Source: Obelidium mucronatum
Lineage: Eukaryota; Chytridiomycota; Chytridiomycetes; Chytridiales; Chytriomycetaceae
Assembly: GCA_025765595.1 (NCBI GenBank)
Contig: JAIVFH010000050.1
Coordinates: 62,001 to 126,000, forward strand
Direction of reading: 5' to 3'
Length of the DNA stretch: 64,000 nucleotides
Shown here: positions 13,001-23,909 of the stretch, piece after piece
How positions within the stretch are numbered: the first letter of the stretch is position 1
Layout: every line of letters starts with the position of its first letter
Notes under the pieces: model-generated
What the model was told of the DNA's origin: nothing
Databases searched by the model: none
What the model saw: the letters and a program-made list of their open reading frames with translations, nothing else
Position numbers and translations under genes: made by a program

Positions 13001-15644
13001 ATTCAGCCCTCGGTAGCGGTACCGGGAATGCAGCTGGTCTTATTCGGGAATCCGCGAAATTGATTGTCAATAGCATCTTTCGAGCCATGGCAATTGGATC
13101 GCCCAAAGCGGTTGAATTCTTTCCACGGTTGTTGCAGCTTTTGGATCAGTATCCAGGATTGAGCGACGAGTTTGAAACGCAGTCCAAGGAATGCCCCACT
13201 TGGATGTTTTTGAGATGGCTTCCACAGCTTACTTCGTTGCTGGATAAGCCATCAGGGTTATCGGTTTTGCCACTTGTGTTTAGAGTGAGTATTCTTTTTC
13301 TGTTTGGCTGGGCTTTTTTTAAATATGAATTGTCTTATTTGTGGTTTTTCAGATTGCAAAACTATATCCCAACGCACTTCGATTTCCATTCACAATCAGT
13401 TGCGAACAATACAGATTCAGCCCCGAAACCGCCCAAAACGCGAAACTAGTAGAAAACCTCAAACAAGCTACTCCATTCCGAGGTTTACAACAAATTCACA
13501 CTTGAACTCCGACGCTTAGAAGACCCAGCCCACATTCTCAAAGACTTTTGCGAAAGATTCGAAAGCCTCGTTGCTTCTTCATCCCTCCCGTCAAAGCAAG
13601 CTGCAATCAAACGCGCTTTTGATGAACTCAAGGAGTTGTGTTTGGAAACAAGGAAAACCGGAGATTTGGTGAAAAAGTTTGCTGAAAAGCATAATGCCAA
13701 AATTTCCAGCATCTGTGCGAATGGAGAAAGGTTTGATGAGAAGCGAGTCAAAGAGTTGGGGAGTTATCGGCAGAAATTGGGGAATGTGGATGGGATTTCT
13801 GTTGCAGGAAAGAACTTGTTAAAGAATTATTCTATTTGGTTGGATGAGTATCAAAGCGGTAATCTTGATGTAAGTATTCCAATTTTTTTTTTTGGGGAGG
13901 TTGAGTTACTTAAATAATCATGGGAACTGCAGCCTTCTGAGTTTCTGGAAATCCCTGGTCAATACACTGGTGAAAAGGAACCCGATCTAGCTGAACATGT
14001 TTACATATCGAGCTTTGACCATAGCGTCTTGGTGATGGGCTCGATTAGAAAACCGAAAAGACTCATAATGATTGGTAGCGATGGAAAGGAGTACCCCTGG
14101 CTTGCAAAAGTGAGATTCAATTCATTTATGGTGGTGGATCAAGCGACTAAAAATCATTGTGTTTTTTTTCAGGGAGGCGAAGATTTAAGACTCGATCAAC
14201 GTATTGAGCAAATGTTCACAATCATGAACACCATGATTGAAAAGAACCAGTATTGTATCCGCAACAGAGTTTCTCTTGCAACATATCAGGTGTGATTCCT
14301 TCACTTGTCGGTGATGATTGAATTCCGCGTTTAACCATTTTTCCAAAAAATAATAATAACAGGTTGTTCCAATGAGTACTTCTTTGGGATTAATTGAGTG
14401 GGTTGACAATACTAAGCCACTCAAGAGTTGTATGGAAAGCAGTCCGTCATTCAAAAAGAATTTCCCGGATTCGCAGGCAGTGTTTATGGAGTTTGTGAAC
14501 AAGCACGGAAAGAATGGTTGGCTGAATCTTTCAACTATATATCATTGAGGCTTTCTTAAACTTATCAAAAATATACGTTAGGTTATGAGACGTTTCTGCA
14601 AACAGCATCGTCAAAACATGTTACAGAGAACATTCAATCGCTGTGGATCCGAAACCGGGAATCATACCTGCGTCACTTTTTCATTCGGCTGACTGTGTCG
14701 CCAGAAGCCTTTTTTCAAGTACGAACCGAGTTTGCCAACAGTTTGGCAGCGCTCAATATTTGTCAATATTTGCTTGGGATTGGAGATCGTCACTTGGACA
14801 ACTTTCTGGTTGATCTTAAAACGGGAAGGATTATAGGAATTGATTTTGGTCATGCTTTTGGGTGAGTGAGGTTTGTTTTGGTGTTTTGGAAATGACTAAA
14901 TAAGAGTGTATTTTTTTTTTTTGAGATCTGCCACGGAGTTGCTGCCTGTACCAGAGCTTGTCCCTTTCAGATTAACTAATCAAATCGAAAAGTTTTTGCT
15001 TCCGCTGGGTGTTCAGAGTTTAATTGTTCATCCAATGACCAATGTGTTGAGTGGTCTGTTGAAGTACTTTTCTTTTCATGATTATGAGGAATACCCACAA
15101 TAACTCGAAATATTCTTTGTATAGCTGTTCAAGATGACAAGGAGAGACTATTGAATGCATTGAATATCTTTGTAAACGAGCCGTTGATTGAATGGAGAAA
15201 GTTTGCAGAAAAGCAAATCAAACGAAACCAAGGTACACATACACAAATGATACCACAAGTTAACGCGTCTCTAATTTCTTTTGAACAAATTCATGTGTTT
15301 AGCCAAGAGTGGAGGGTCGTCAATGGGGGGTTCCAGCAGTGGAGAATCAACAGGAGTTGTGCCGCCTTGGTATCCCCAGCAGAAACTCGAAGTAGCCAAA
15401 CGCAAGCTAGAAGGAGAAAACCCCTGCGTTTATTACGGGTGATGAGCTTGCAATTGGACATGAGAAGAAGAAGTGGTTCAAGAATATGAAGGGCGCGTTG
15501 ATGGGGGATGCAGCGGTCAATGTGCGGGCCAAGACGGGCCGCGTGTGCTTGAACCCGCGTGAGCAGGTTGACTGCCTTGTTGACCTGGCGATGGACGCGA
15601 ACGTGCTTGGCCGCGCGTGGGTTGGCTGGGCGCCGTTCATGTGA
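1018..15644 (+). CDS. PRKDC: DNA-dependent protein kinase catalytic subunit (DNA-PKcs, PIKK family)
   Basis: Giant multi-exon gene coding for roughly 4000 residues, close to the ~4100 of animal DNA-PKcs. The first exon starts MELVTQLEHL at 1018. The HEAT-repeat arm follows, with a recognisable N-terminal stretch (GLIFIKEHAEKFRLQ, then HPNRDLHKLG, ~2100-2250). The kinase domain lies at ~14020-15100. It shows GGEDLRLDQRIEQ, the catalytic loop GIGDRHLDNF and the metal-binding IDFGHAFG, so the residues for activity are present. The C-terminus has GHEKKKWFK and ends NVLGRAWVGWAPFM, the FATC pattern typical of DNA-PKcs rather than of ATM, ATR or TOR. In other eukaryotes the protein binds Ku at DNA ends and drives non-homologous end joining. 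No Ku gene is in view. About 40 or more short introns (GT..AG) interrupt it. Exact joins are not all resolved. Confidence 0.93.
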
Positions 15645-15675
15645 ACCAGAAGAACAAAGAAAAACAAATAAAAGA

Positions 15676-18664
15676 ATGCAGCCGCTGCGCGTGGCGACGC
15701 GCCTCGCCAACCTCTCTGCTGCGGCACTCCTCGCGGCGCCGCTGCTTCCGCTTGCGCCGCTGCGGCGGCTTGTCCGGCGGCGCTACTACGCGGCGTACAT
15801 TCTCTCTGCGCGCTGCCGCCCGCCGCCGTTCAACGCCGCGACGCCGCCGACCAGTGCGGACTTCGACCTCGACGACTCGCTGGCGCTTTCTGGCTCTCTG
15901 GCGCGTCGCCGTCGAGTTTGTCGAACGACGAAGACGAACTTCGACCACGAATGGCGCGCGGTGCGTCTGCGGCTCTCGCACGCCTGCCTTTCTGCAGCTG
16001 ATGCACGAGCTGGTCGCACCAGTGCTGTTTGTGACGCGCTGGATTCGCGTCGACTTGTTCGAGAATCCGGCAGACTGGGAATACCCGTGGGCCATCACTG
16101 CTTCGGTCGTCGAGGACGAAGGCGCAATTGAAGGCTTGAAGCGACTCGGGGAAAGAGTACACGAGTTTATGGAGGCGGTAGCCGCGGATTTGGAGAATTC
16201 ATCTGGCTGCGAGAGCGACAGAATTCCTGTTGGCCAATCTCCTCAAAGAAGCAGAAGACCTGCTGGATTATTATGGGAAGTCTCAACTACAATCTTGTTT
16301 TGGTTGAATTCCAAAAAGTCCTGGCTCAAATGAGTTCAATGCCGCTGTCAATGAGAACTGTGAATCTGTTGCATGATGCTCATTTGCAGAGAATGCAAGG
16401 AATACGGCCACCTCGGCTTCTACCTTCTACAGATTTTTACAGCACACTTCATGTGCATCATATTGATCGCACGCTCGTGTCCATGTCGTTCGATGACACA
16501 CATAAGACCACAAACTGCATAGGTTCTTTGATTCAGGTAAACTCGCGTCTTTTGTTGTTGAGTTCGTCTGTTATTAAGTGAAATAACAGCATATTAGGCT
16601 GCCAACTGAGCTTTTGAAGCAACGAAAATCCTTTCTTTGTAGAATTCAAGCAATTATTGCTTCCACCTTTGGACCGAGATATACAGCTCATTTATTCGGA
16701 TCTTCAGTGACTGGTTTGGCATTTGCTCACTCTGATGTCGATATTACAGTTCTTCCCAACGATCCAATGGAAAATATCACGAGGCATCCCATTTCCAACA
16801 TGCATCTCCTTGGCTATGTTCTCAGAATTAATGGAATGAAAGAGTGATTCCAATTTCTGCAGCAAAAGTACCAATTGTAAAGTTTTTTGACCCAGAATAC
16901 CATCTGCATGCCGATATCAATGTGGGAAACGCGTTGGGACTTGAAAATTCACGTCTTATTCGAGAATATGTGAAGCTCGATTGTCGCGTCAGAGATTTGA
17001 TAATGCTCGTCAAGTATTGGGCCTCAAAACGCGACTTGAATGATCCTGCCAAAGGAGGTTCGTATTTTCTTTTTGATTTATATTCTTCCTTGATATTCAT
17101 GTAAACCGTTTACTAGGCACTTTTTCTTCGTATGCATTATCTTTGATGGTGATTTCGTACTTTCAAATGAACAAGGTTATTCCGTCGCTGCAGATGGAGT
17201 ATCCAAACACTGAACCAAGACGATACATTATTGTTCACTCACCTGAGCCCGGGAATCACGTTCTCCAGAGCAGATATTCCACGCATTTCTGGAGGCTAAT
17301 AAGCGTCTTGTCGCGGAATCTAAAATCCATGAGCAACCCCAAATAGATCCCGAACGTCAAGAAGCGATAATTTCTCTCCCATTGAATCGAATTCCTATAC
17401 CAAGGGCACATTTAACAATATGGGACGTTTCTTACCAGTCAAGACAAAACTTTGAAATTCAGTCGTCCCCAGTTACAAATCCAGATTATCTGACATCAAT
17501 GAAGAACATTCTTCACGGATTCTTTGATTATTACGCCCGCCTCAAATACGACGAAGATCACATTATTAGCGTGCGAGCGGGTCGGATCTTGACAAAACGA
17601 GAAGCACATTTTCGATTGCAACAGCAGAATAGGCGACAACAAAGTGACGCAGGCGTTTTAATCGTAGAAGATCCATTCATTTTTGAAAGAAACCTGACTG
17701 GGCCGTGAAAGTAGACTTGGTTGTTTCTGAATTCAAGAGAGCGAGTGATTTGATGCTTTCTGGAAGAATAGATGCGGTTTTTGAAAAACTTTCAGTCAAG
17801 AGGGTTTCGCAGTTTCATGATGCTCAGATCGCGAATAGTAATTCAGATGGATCCATTGAAGACCGTGCCAGTCAACCTCAGGTTTATCATCACCAGAGTG
17901 CGTTAAACGTTAAAGCAGGTTCATGAAAGTCATGTTGCGACCATGAAAGAAAGTCTGCAAGTTGTTCAGTCTAATCGTGAAGTTTCAAACACTATAAATC
18001 AATCAACCCGCTCGATTGAAACAGCACTCCAATCAAATCTACCTCATATTCCATTCGTATCTGCAATCAAAACCGAAATCCAGATTTCCAGAAAAGAAGT
18101 CAAAGAAAACGAAACCTAGACTCACGGTGGTTGACGTGCTGGGGAACACAATACCGAGCTTAACTGAAAGCATCCCTCAAAGCTTTCTCCACGAAATGAG
18201 GAGAGCGTTTGGAGTTGACAATATTTGCTATCATGTCACAGAACCCAATAATGGGAAGTTGTATGTGGTGCCGATAATGGGCCGTAATCTGGAGACAGTG
18301 ACGTACATGTATAGGACACTCTCTTTCTTTTCATTGATTAACATTAAAATTCAATAACTTTGATTTTGTTTTTAATCTATTACAGGGCTGTGAAAGAAGT
18401 ATGCGAGACATATGACGTCAAGTTTGGGAATGTGATGGCCGTTTCAGAGGCTTTGAAAGACTTGCGTGCAAGAAATGCAAATGTTGGCAAGATTCCAATG
18501 AGCAGCAACAATCGGGCGATGATGAGAAAGGATGGTCAGAAATCAGAGGGTAATTCTACAAGTCCTAAAAAGAGGAGAGGAGGCAAACGGGAAGAAGTAG
18601 TTGATGAAGATGATAAAAATTTGGATATTAGAAGCATTCGAGAAGATGATTTGGACTGGTATTG
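15676..18664 (+). CDS. Non-canonical nucleotidyltransferase, Cid1/TUTase-like poly(A)/poly(U) polymerase
   Basis: The middle holds a Pol-beta-type nucleotidyltransferase: LFGSSVTGLAFAHSDVDITV (~16690-16750) has the GS and DxD motifs that bind metal and NTP. It continues with LIMLVKYWA and a PAP/25A-associated domain (~17520-17700) with HIISVRAGRIL and IEDPF-like VEDPFIFERN. Enzymes of this family add U or A to RNA 3' ends. The tail (18060-18664) is basic, then acidic, ending DDLDWY. Introns include 15961-15997 (GTGCGT..CTGCAG), one near 17055-17115 and one near 18312-18385. The N-terminus is uncertain: the first exon is very GC-rich and starts MQPLRVATRLANL, an Arg/Leu/Ala-rich segment resembling a mitochondrial presequence. 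Reading frames conflict around 16170-16290. It begins 31 bp after the DNA-PKcs stop. The 5' part could be a separate small gene. Confidence 0.78.
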
Positions 18665-19596
18665 AACCTGTAGTAAATATCTTTTTGGAATAATAAACAG
18701 AATTAGTATATACTTCGTTTTTTTTTGGCAAATAAATTGAAACGCGTGCAATTATTAATATTCCGAACCCATGAGGCCCATTTTCTGCCTGGCATTTTTG
18801 GTGTAACATTGACTCGACTGCGCACTGCGCACGGAAAACGCGTATAAATAAAATTCCTCCCCCACAATATTCCCACTTTTCTTCCCCAAATATTATATTT
18901 TCTTTTTTCGCTGTTCAAAGGATCCCGGGTTTGACAACCGCAATACTGTGTCAGTTTGAAGATCTCGGTTCCGAAAGGGCCTCGTCCCAAAGACTTGATT
19001 CACGCACCTGTCAAACTCCCGGGATCCTAAGGTCACAGTGCCCTCCTCATCATCTCGTCGCACGGAAGCAACCAAAAACCCCAACCCAGCCGTCACTCAC
19101 TGTGATAATGATTAAAAGTCGGTTTTAAAAAACAAGTTCTGCTCTTGTTCGACTGTCTAGGCTGGGGCTGGGGGGACTTTGGGATTTTTGCCGTTTTGAT
19201 GGAGGGCCCGATCTTAATTTTTCAAACCCTCTTTGTTTTGACGACGCGTTCTCTTTTGTTGAACGCGTAGTGTCGATTCTTTACTTGAAATTGATGAAAC
19301 ACGACTTTTCGATAAACTAACATGTACTCAAGGTTTAGATTTCTGCAAAAGAACCTTGTATGTTAGCTTTAATTTGTATATCGTGTTTATGTAAATAAAA
19401 ACTATTGAATAAGAATGGAATATGACGCGTCTCATCATCTGTTTTTCTTCTTAGTGAACCTCACACCAAAAACTATTCTAGCCAAAAACAAAAACGCAAC
19501 AAAAAAAAAACTCAATCCGTCAAACTAGACGTAAAATTAAGCAGAATCTTATTTATCAAGAAATTAAGCAGAATCGTATTTGCAATAGTTGATTTA
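18665..19596. other. Intergenic region with TATA-like box and inverted repeat
   Basis: About 930 bp with no convincing ORF. It contains TATAAATA at 18843-18850 and, 70 bp further, a long inverted repeat (listed separately). The rest is AT-rich with A- and T-runs and a G-rich patch near 19160-19175. It may hold the promoter of BBS7 and possibly a non-coding transcript. Confidence 0.5.
18920..19027. repeat. Imperfect inverted repeat, 17-19 bp arms, 72-nt spacer
   Basis: Left arm GGATCCCGGGTTTGACA at 18920-18936. Right arm TGTCAAACTCCCGGGATCC at 19009-19027. The arms are complementary apart from two extra bases. A smaller internal pairing (AACCG with CGGTT) is possible. It could be a hairpin RNA, a cruciform or a small mobile-element relic. 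It does not match a tRNA, 5S or U-snRNA that I know. Confidence 0.6.
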
Positions 19597-22302
19597 TGAA
19601 TGCCACCAGTCAAAAGTGCTTTGGACTTCCACCGACAGAAGGCTCTGTTTTGATTGGCTTAAAATCAGCATCTGGAAGTATTAATCGATTTGTTCGAGGA
19701 GATTCAGCAGGTGCTGTTGTCGCATTCCAAGTTTCTGATGGACTTGTTCAGGTTTAGACGTTAGTTAGTTCTTCCCCTGGACAGCCGGAACGCGCTAATA
19801 ATTCCATCGCTGCTTTTTTTTAGACTCTATGGTCTTTATTTTACGGAAGTCAATCGCGGGCTTTGCTGAGGTGGCTTCCAAGAGGCAGCTGTTGGTTGCT
19901 TTTGGCACTGAAGTTGCTGTGATCAACTCGACGGTGAATACTTGCCATAGGCGCTTCCCCTAAAACTGCCAAAACTGAATTTTTCTGGTAGAATGGAGCG
20001 CTCGTGTCTTCTTTTGATACCAGTTTGACTCAGAATATTCGATTTATCCAACTGGAATCCTCAAACTTCAACATTCACCTCGCAACGGAAAACACACACG
20101 TTATTTTGAGTCCGGATGGAAAAGAGCTCGGATCCTGGCAGACTTTTGGTTTGGCGGATTTTTGATTCTGTCAAGTTGTGTAGCTTTAAAGGGAAGTCGC
20201 TAAATTGTTTAAAACCGTTTCCAGACAAGATTCATTCTTTGGCGCTTTTGAACGGAGTTGGTCAACGGTCCTTGACTATAGTGGGACTTGAGAGTCGCGT
20301 CATCAAAATTCTCTCGAATGCTCATCAAATTTATGAAATCCTTGAAACCAACGGAATTCCCACCATCTTGCATACTTTAGAACACCTCGAAACACCTGCC
20401 ACGGCTCTGCCAAACTTTTTATACGGAACGGATGTTGGGACATTTCATTGTGTCAGCGTTACTATGGACGGTGGCGAATGTATCTCGCACAATGAAGTTT
20501 TTGCAGTCAATACTTTAAGTCACAACAAACGGAAAAAAAATATCAGGGCTGGAGTCTCTAGCATCACAGAGTTCCCGATTCTATTCAATGAGGATGAGAA
20601 GGAACAGTGTTGTCTTGCGATTGGTCGAACGGATGGCGTCTTTTTGCTGTATACTACCAAGCAACAGCGACCGCGTATTCTGATTGAGAAAAGATTCAAC
20701 GAGCGAGTTTTAAAGTCTGTGTTCCTGGATGGAATCATTGAATATACGTGATCAAAACAGCTCAGCTGCAAAACGACTTGCTCCATCCATCCTCGTTTCT
20801 ACATTCACTGGTGCAACTTATAACGTGTCTCTATTTCCCCAAAGTAAAGACTCCGAATTGAACGAGGAGATATTGTCAGAGGCGTTACAGCGAGCAAAAG
20901 TGGGACTCAAAATTGCGAATCAGGAATTGGAAAAGGCCGCAAATCTCCATCTGCTGAATAAGAAACCAAACTTTCATCTAATGAAAAGCCAGTAACGTCA
21001 TCTTTTAGTTTATAATTTTTTTTCTATGGCTTTTTGAATTCACGTTTTTTTTTCAAGGTTTCAGGAAAAGTCACATTGCTACCCAATCAAAATTATGAGT
21101 CGTACACGCTTTCTATTGAGGCTTCTGAGCCGATTGAGATGATTGCATTGAGTTCAACAGATTCTGTGATTTACCAACTGGAAATCCAGGGCAACGCAGA
21201 CGGCATTTATCAGTCAAAGCTAGAGAAGGCAGATACATTGCCTGCTACATTTATCTGCATTCGAAAAATAATGCAGATTTCATTCACATTGTATCCTCGC
21301 GAAGGGAATTCAGCATTGATTTCATGTGCCGTTTTCTCTGAATACGTCATGTCTTCAAACCACGCATTTGCTTAAGCCACTGTGTTTACATAAGCGTGTT
21401 ATCTCGCATTTGGAATCGGAAAATGAGTCGTATGTGGGCCTACTTACCTTTCGCCGCTGGATTGAACTCTTTTTGATGTAGACTACCAAATACACTGAAG
21501 TTTCTGACAAACGCTACTCTGGCGACTCTAAACTATTGGATCAGCTTAATTTTACCTGATACTCCCGAAAAGTGAGATTAATCTTAGGCGATTGAATCAA
21601 ATGTGGAAGTGAACTGATATAAACTAAGGTTGTTGCAACAGGAGACACCAATAACCTATGTCTTTGAATCGCCAAAGTTCAGCTCTAAAATCAAGTGCAT
21701 TCTTGAGTTAATAGTCTTTAACTTTCGATTACCCCATGTTTTTCTTATATTTTTGCAAGCAGTAAAGGGATCTTGGTTGTTCAGACAACAACTCTGACAG
21801 CACTTGACACACTCAAGACTTGTCTTACACGACTTGCAACGCAATATCAGATCAAAATAATTAATCAGTCGCTCCAGTTGGATTTAGTTCAGTCTCTGAC
21901 GCTCCACTTGAACTCATTACTTGCGATTATTGATGGGATACTGGAGCGCGACCGGAATCTGTCGCTTATCCAGGGATTGAAAGAGGTAGAAGGAGTCGTT
22001 GGTGATTTGCGTGAATTTTTAGATCAAGAGTTGATGGATATATATGTTGGTGGAGGGACGATGAATGCTGGAATCGGCTAGTGATGCAAAAGAGGCGGCT
22101 TTATGGGAACTAGCAGCTCTATACAAGTCCTCGTATTCTCTTCGAGGAATTGAAATCGGTGCTGAGAGACTCGCCTGGTTTAAAGATCTCGTTGCCAATG
22201 GCGAAAGCAGTGAGGGAATTCGGAAGGTAATTTGCTGGTATTGTTTCCCACTTCGGCTAACAAGAGCGAAATATCTAGCTTTTTTTTGACCAAAGCTTTT
22301 AA
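19597..22302 (+). CDS. BBS7: Bardet-Biedl syndrome 7 protein (BBSome subunit)
   Basis: The N-terminal beta-propeller begins MNATSQKCFG and continues GSINRFVRGDSAGAVVAFQV, matching the first blade of BBS7. Later blades include LTIVGLESRVIKIL and CCLAIGRTDGVFLLY. A coiled-coil (EEILSEALQRAKVGLKIANQ) and a GAE-like segment (KVTLLPNQNYESYTLSIEAS) follow, in the BBS7 order. The last exon, reached by an intron at about 22225-22278, ends LFFDQSF, like the FFD-ending tail of animal BBS7. The BBSome moves membrane cargo in cilia and flagella, which fits a zoosporic fungus. Introns are seen at ~19752-19823 and ~19936-19990. Two frame switches (about 20115-20170 and 22040-22065) are not explained by introns I can find. 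Both need one base removed, so they are probably sequence errors. Confidence 0.82.
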
Positions 22303-22359
22303 TTGTCTTTAATTGAAATGACGAATAAATTAATTGAAAGAACGTAAAGAACAATAATT

Positions 22360-23834
22360 ATGCCCAAAAGACACATTGACTGTGCCACTGCCCCGCCGCC
22401 AACGGCAACAATCCACGTGGGGACAATCATCCACTCGCTGTCGCTTGGACGTCTGGAGGTTATTGAGCGCGGGGCGATTGTCGTCAGCGGCCAAGGCTCC
22501 ATAGCAGCAGTTGAAGACTTGGCGCAAACACCGCTGGACTCTTTGAAGACCAAGTTTCCCGAAGCGTCAGTTTGCGACGCTGGAAAGAAGCTGATTGTGC
22601 CCGGCTTTGTCGATGCGCACTGCCACGCGCCGCAGTATTCGTTCGTGGGAACTGGGATGGAACTGCCGCTGCTGGGTGAGTTTTAAGCTACTTGAAATCT
22701 CAGGGTTCTTATAGAAGCGCTGTACTGCTAGACTGGCTCAACAAGTACACGTTCCGTGTGAGTCCCGCTTCAAAGACCCGATCTATGCCAGAAAACACTA
22801 CAAAACTGCAGTATCTCGGTTCCTTACCAACGGAACAACTACAGCCTCCTACTTTGCAACTATTCATCTGGAATCCACGAAAGCCCTGGTCGATGTTGTT
22901 CAAGAAGTTGGACAACGTGGGATCATTGGAAAAGTCAATATGGACAGAAACTCTCCAGAATATTTAGTCGAAACGACAGCTCAGTCAATCAAAGATACAC
23001 GGGAATTTATTTCACATGTTCTTGCGAAGCGAGATCCCCTTGTACAGCCTGTTATTACACCTCGCTTTGTGCCATCTACATTCTTCCAAACTCATGACTG
23101 CTCTTGCAGATATTTCTGCGGAATATGATCCGAAAATACGCGTACAATCTCATTTATCCGAAAATAAGAATGAAATCAACTGGGTGGGAGAAATGCATCC
23201 AGATTGTGAGAGTTATTCAGAAGTATACAATCAGCATGGGCTGCTGCATGATCGTTCTTACATGGCACATTGTATTTGGTGTAATCAAGGAGAGAGGGAT
23301 TTACTTCGGGATAAGGGTGTGGGAGTAGTGCATTGCCCCAATTCAAACTTTTCCCTCAGCAGTGGTTCATTAAATGTGAGGAGGATGTTGAATGAGGGAT
23401 TGAAGGTTGGACTGGGGAGCGACGTTGCCGGTGGCTATTCGCCATCCATGCTTGATGCGATTCGGCAAGCAATCACTGCATCCAAAATGGTTTCAATTGG
23501 CCAAGCTAGTGACGCTGATGAGCTTTCTTCACCTACAATCAATGGAATCGCATCTTCCAAACAATATGAAGCACTTTCGTATGCCGAAGCTTTTCATTTA
23601 GCGACTATGGGAGGAGCTGAGTGTCTCAGTTTGGGGGATACAGTGGGGAACTTTTTGGTTGGAAAAGAATTTGATGCGCTCATCATTGATCCTTTGGTTG
23701 AAGGCAGTCCAGTAGATGTTTTTGACGGAGATTCTACGATAGAAGTTTTTCAGCGGTTTCTTTTCTTGGGAGATGATCGTAATATTGAGAAGGTGTATGT
23801 CAAAGGAAGGAACCGGAAGTTGGCAACAAAATGA
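22360..23834 (+). CDS. Guanine deaminase
   Basis: Amidohydrolase that converts guanine to xanthine in purine salvage. Exon 1 (22360-22675) is GC-rich and holds the Zn-binding signature PGFVDAHCHAPQYSF. An intron of 56 bp (22676-22731) splits LL from DWLNKYTF. Further family motifs are TNGTTTASYFATIHLESTKA, HLSENKNEI, HCPNSNFSLSSG and GLGSDVAGGYSPSMLDAIRQ, which carries the metal-binding Asp. Length after correction is ~465 residues, normal for the family. Frame switches occur at ~22765 (one base missing) and ~23085 (one base extra), so this copy is either affected by indel errors or recently broken. It starts 58 bp after BBS7 and faces the receptor gene on the other strand. Confidence 0.9.
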
Positions 23835-23909
23835 ATGAACTTCTTCGAACAATATGCAAACACCTTCATGCATATCATGCTTTTATTCTGACTTTTATTC
23901 AGAAAAAAA

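Noticed and set aside
15637..16162. Minus-strand Arg-rich ORFs in the GC-rich block
   Set aside because: Long stop-free frames are expected in GC-rich DNA. Their composition is extreme and no motif is present.
19901..21400. FANCB or FAAP100-like beta-propeller for the 19.6-22.3 kb gene
   Set aside because: The order of propeller, coiled coil and GAE-like region and the FFD-ending C-terminus fit BBS7 better.
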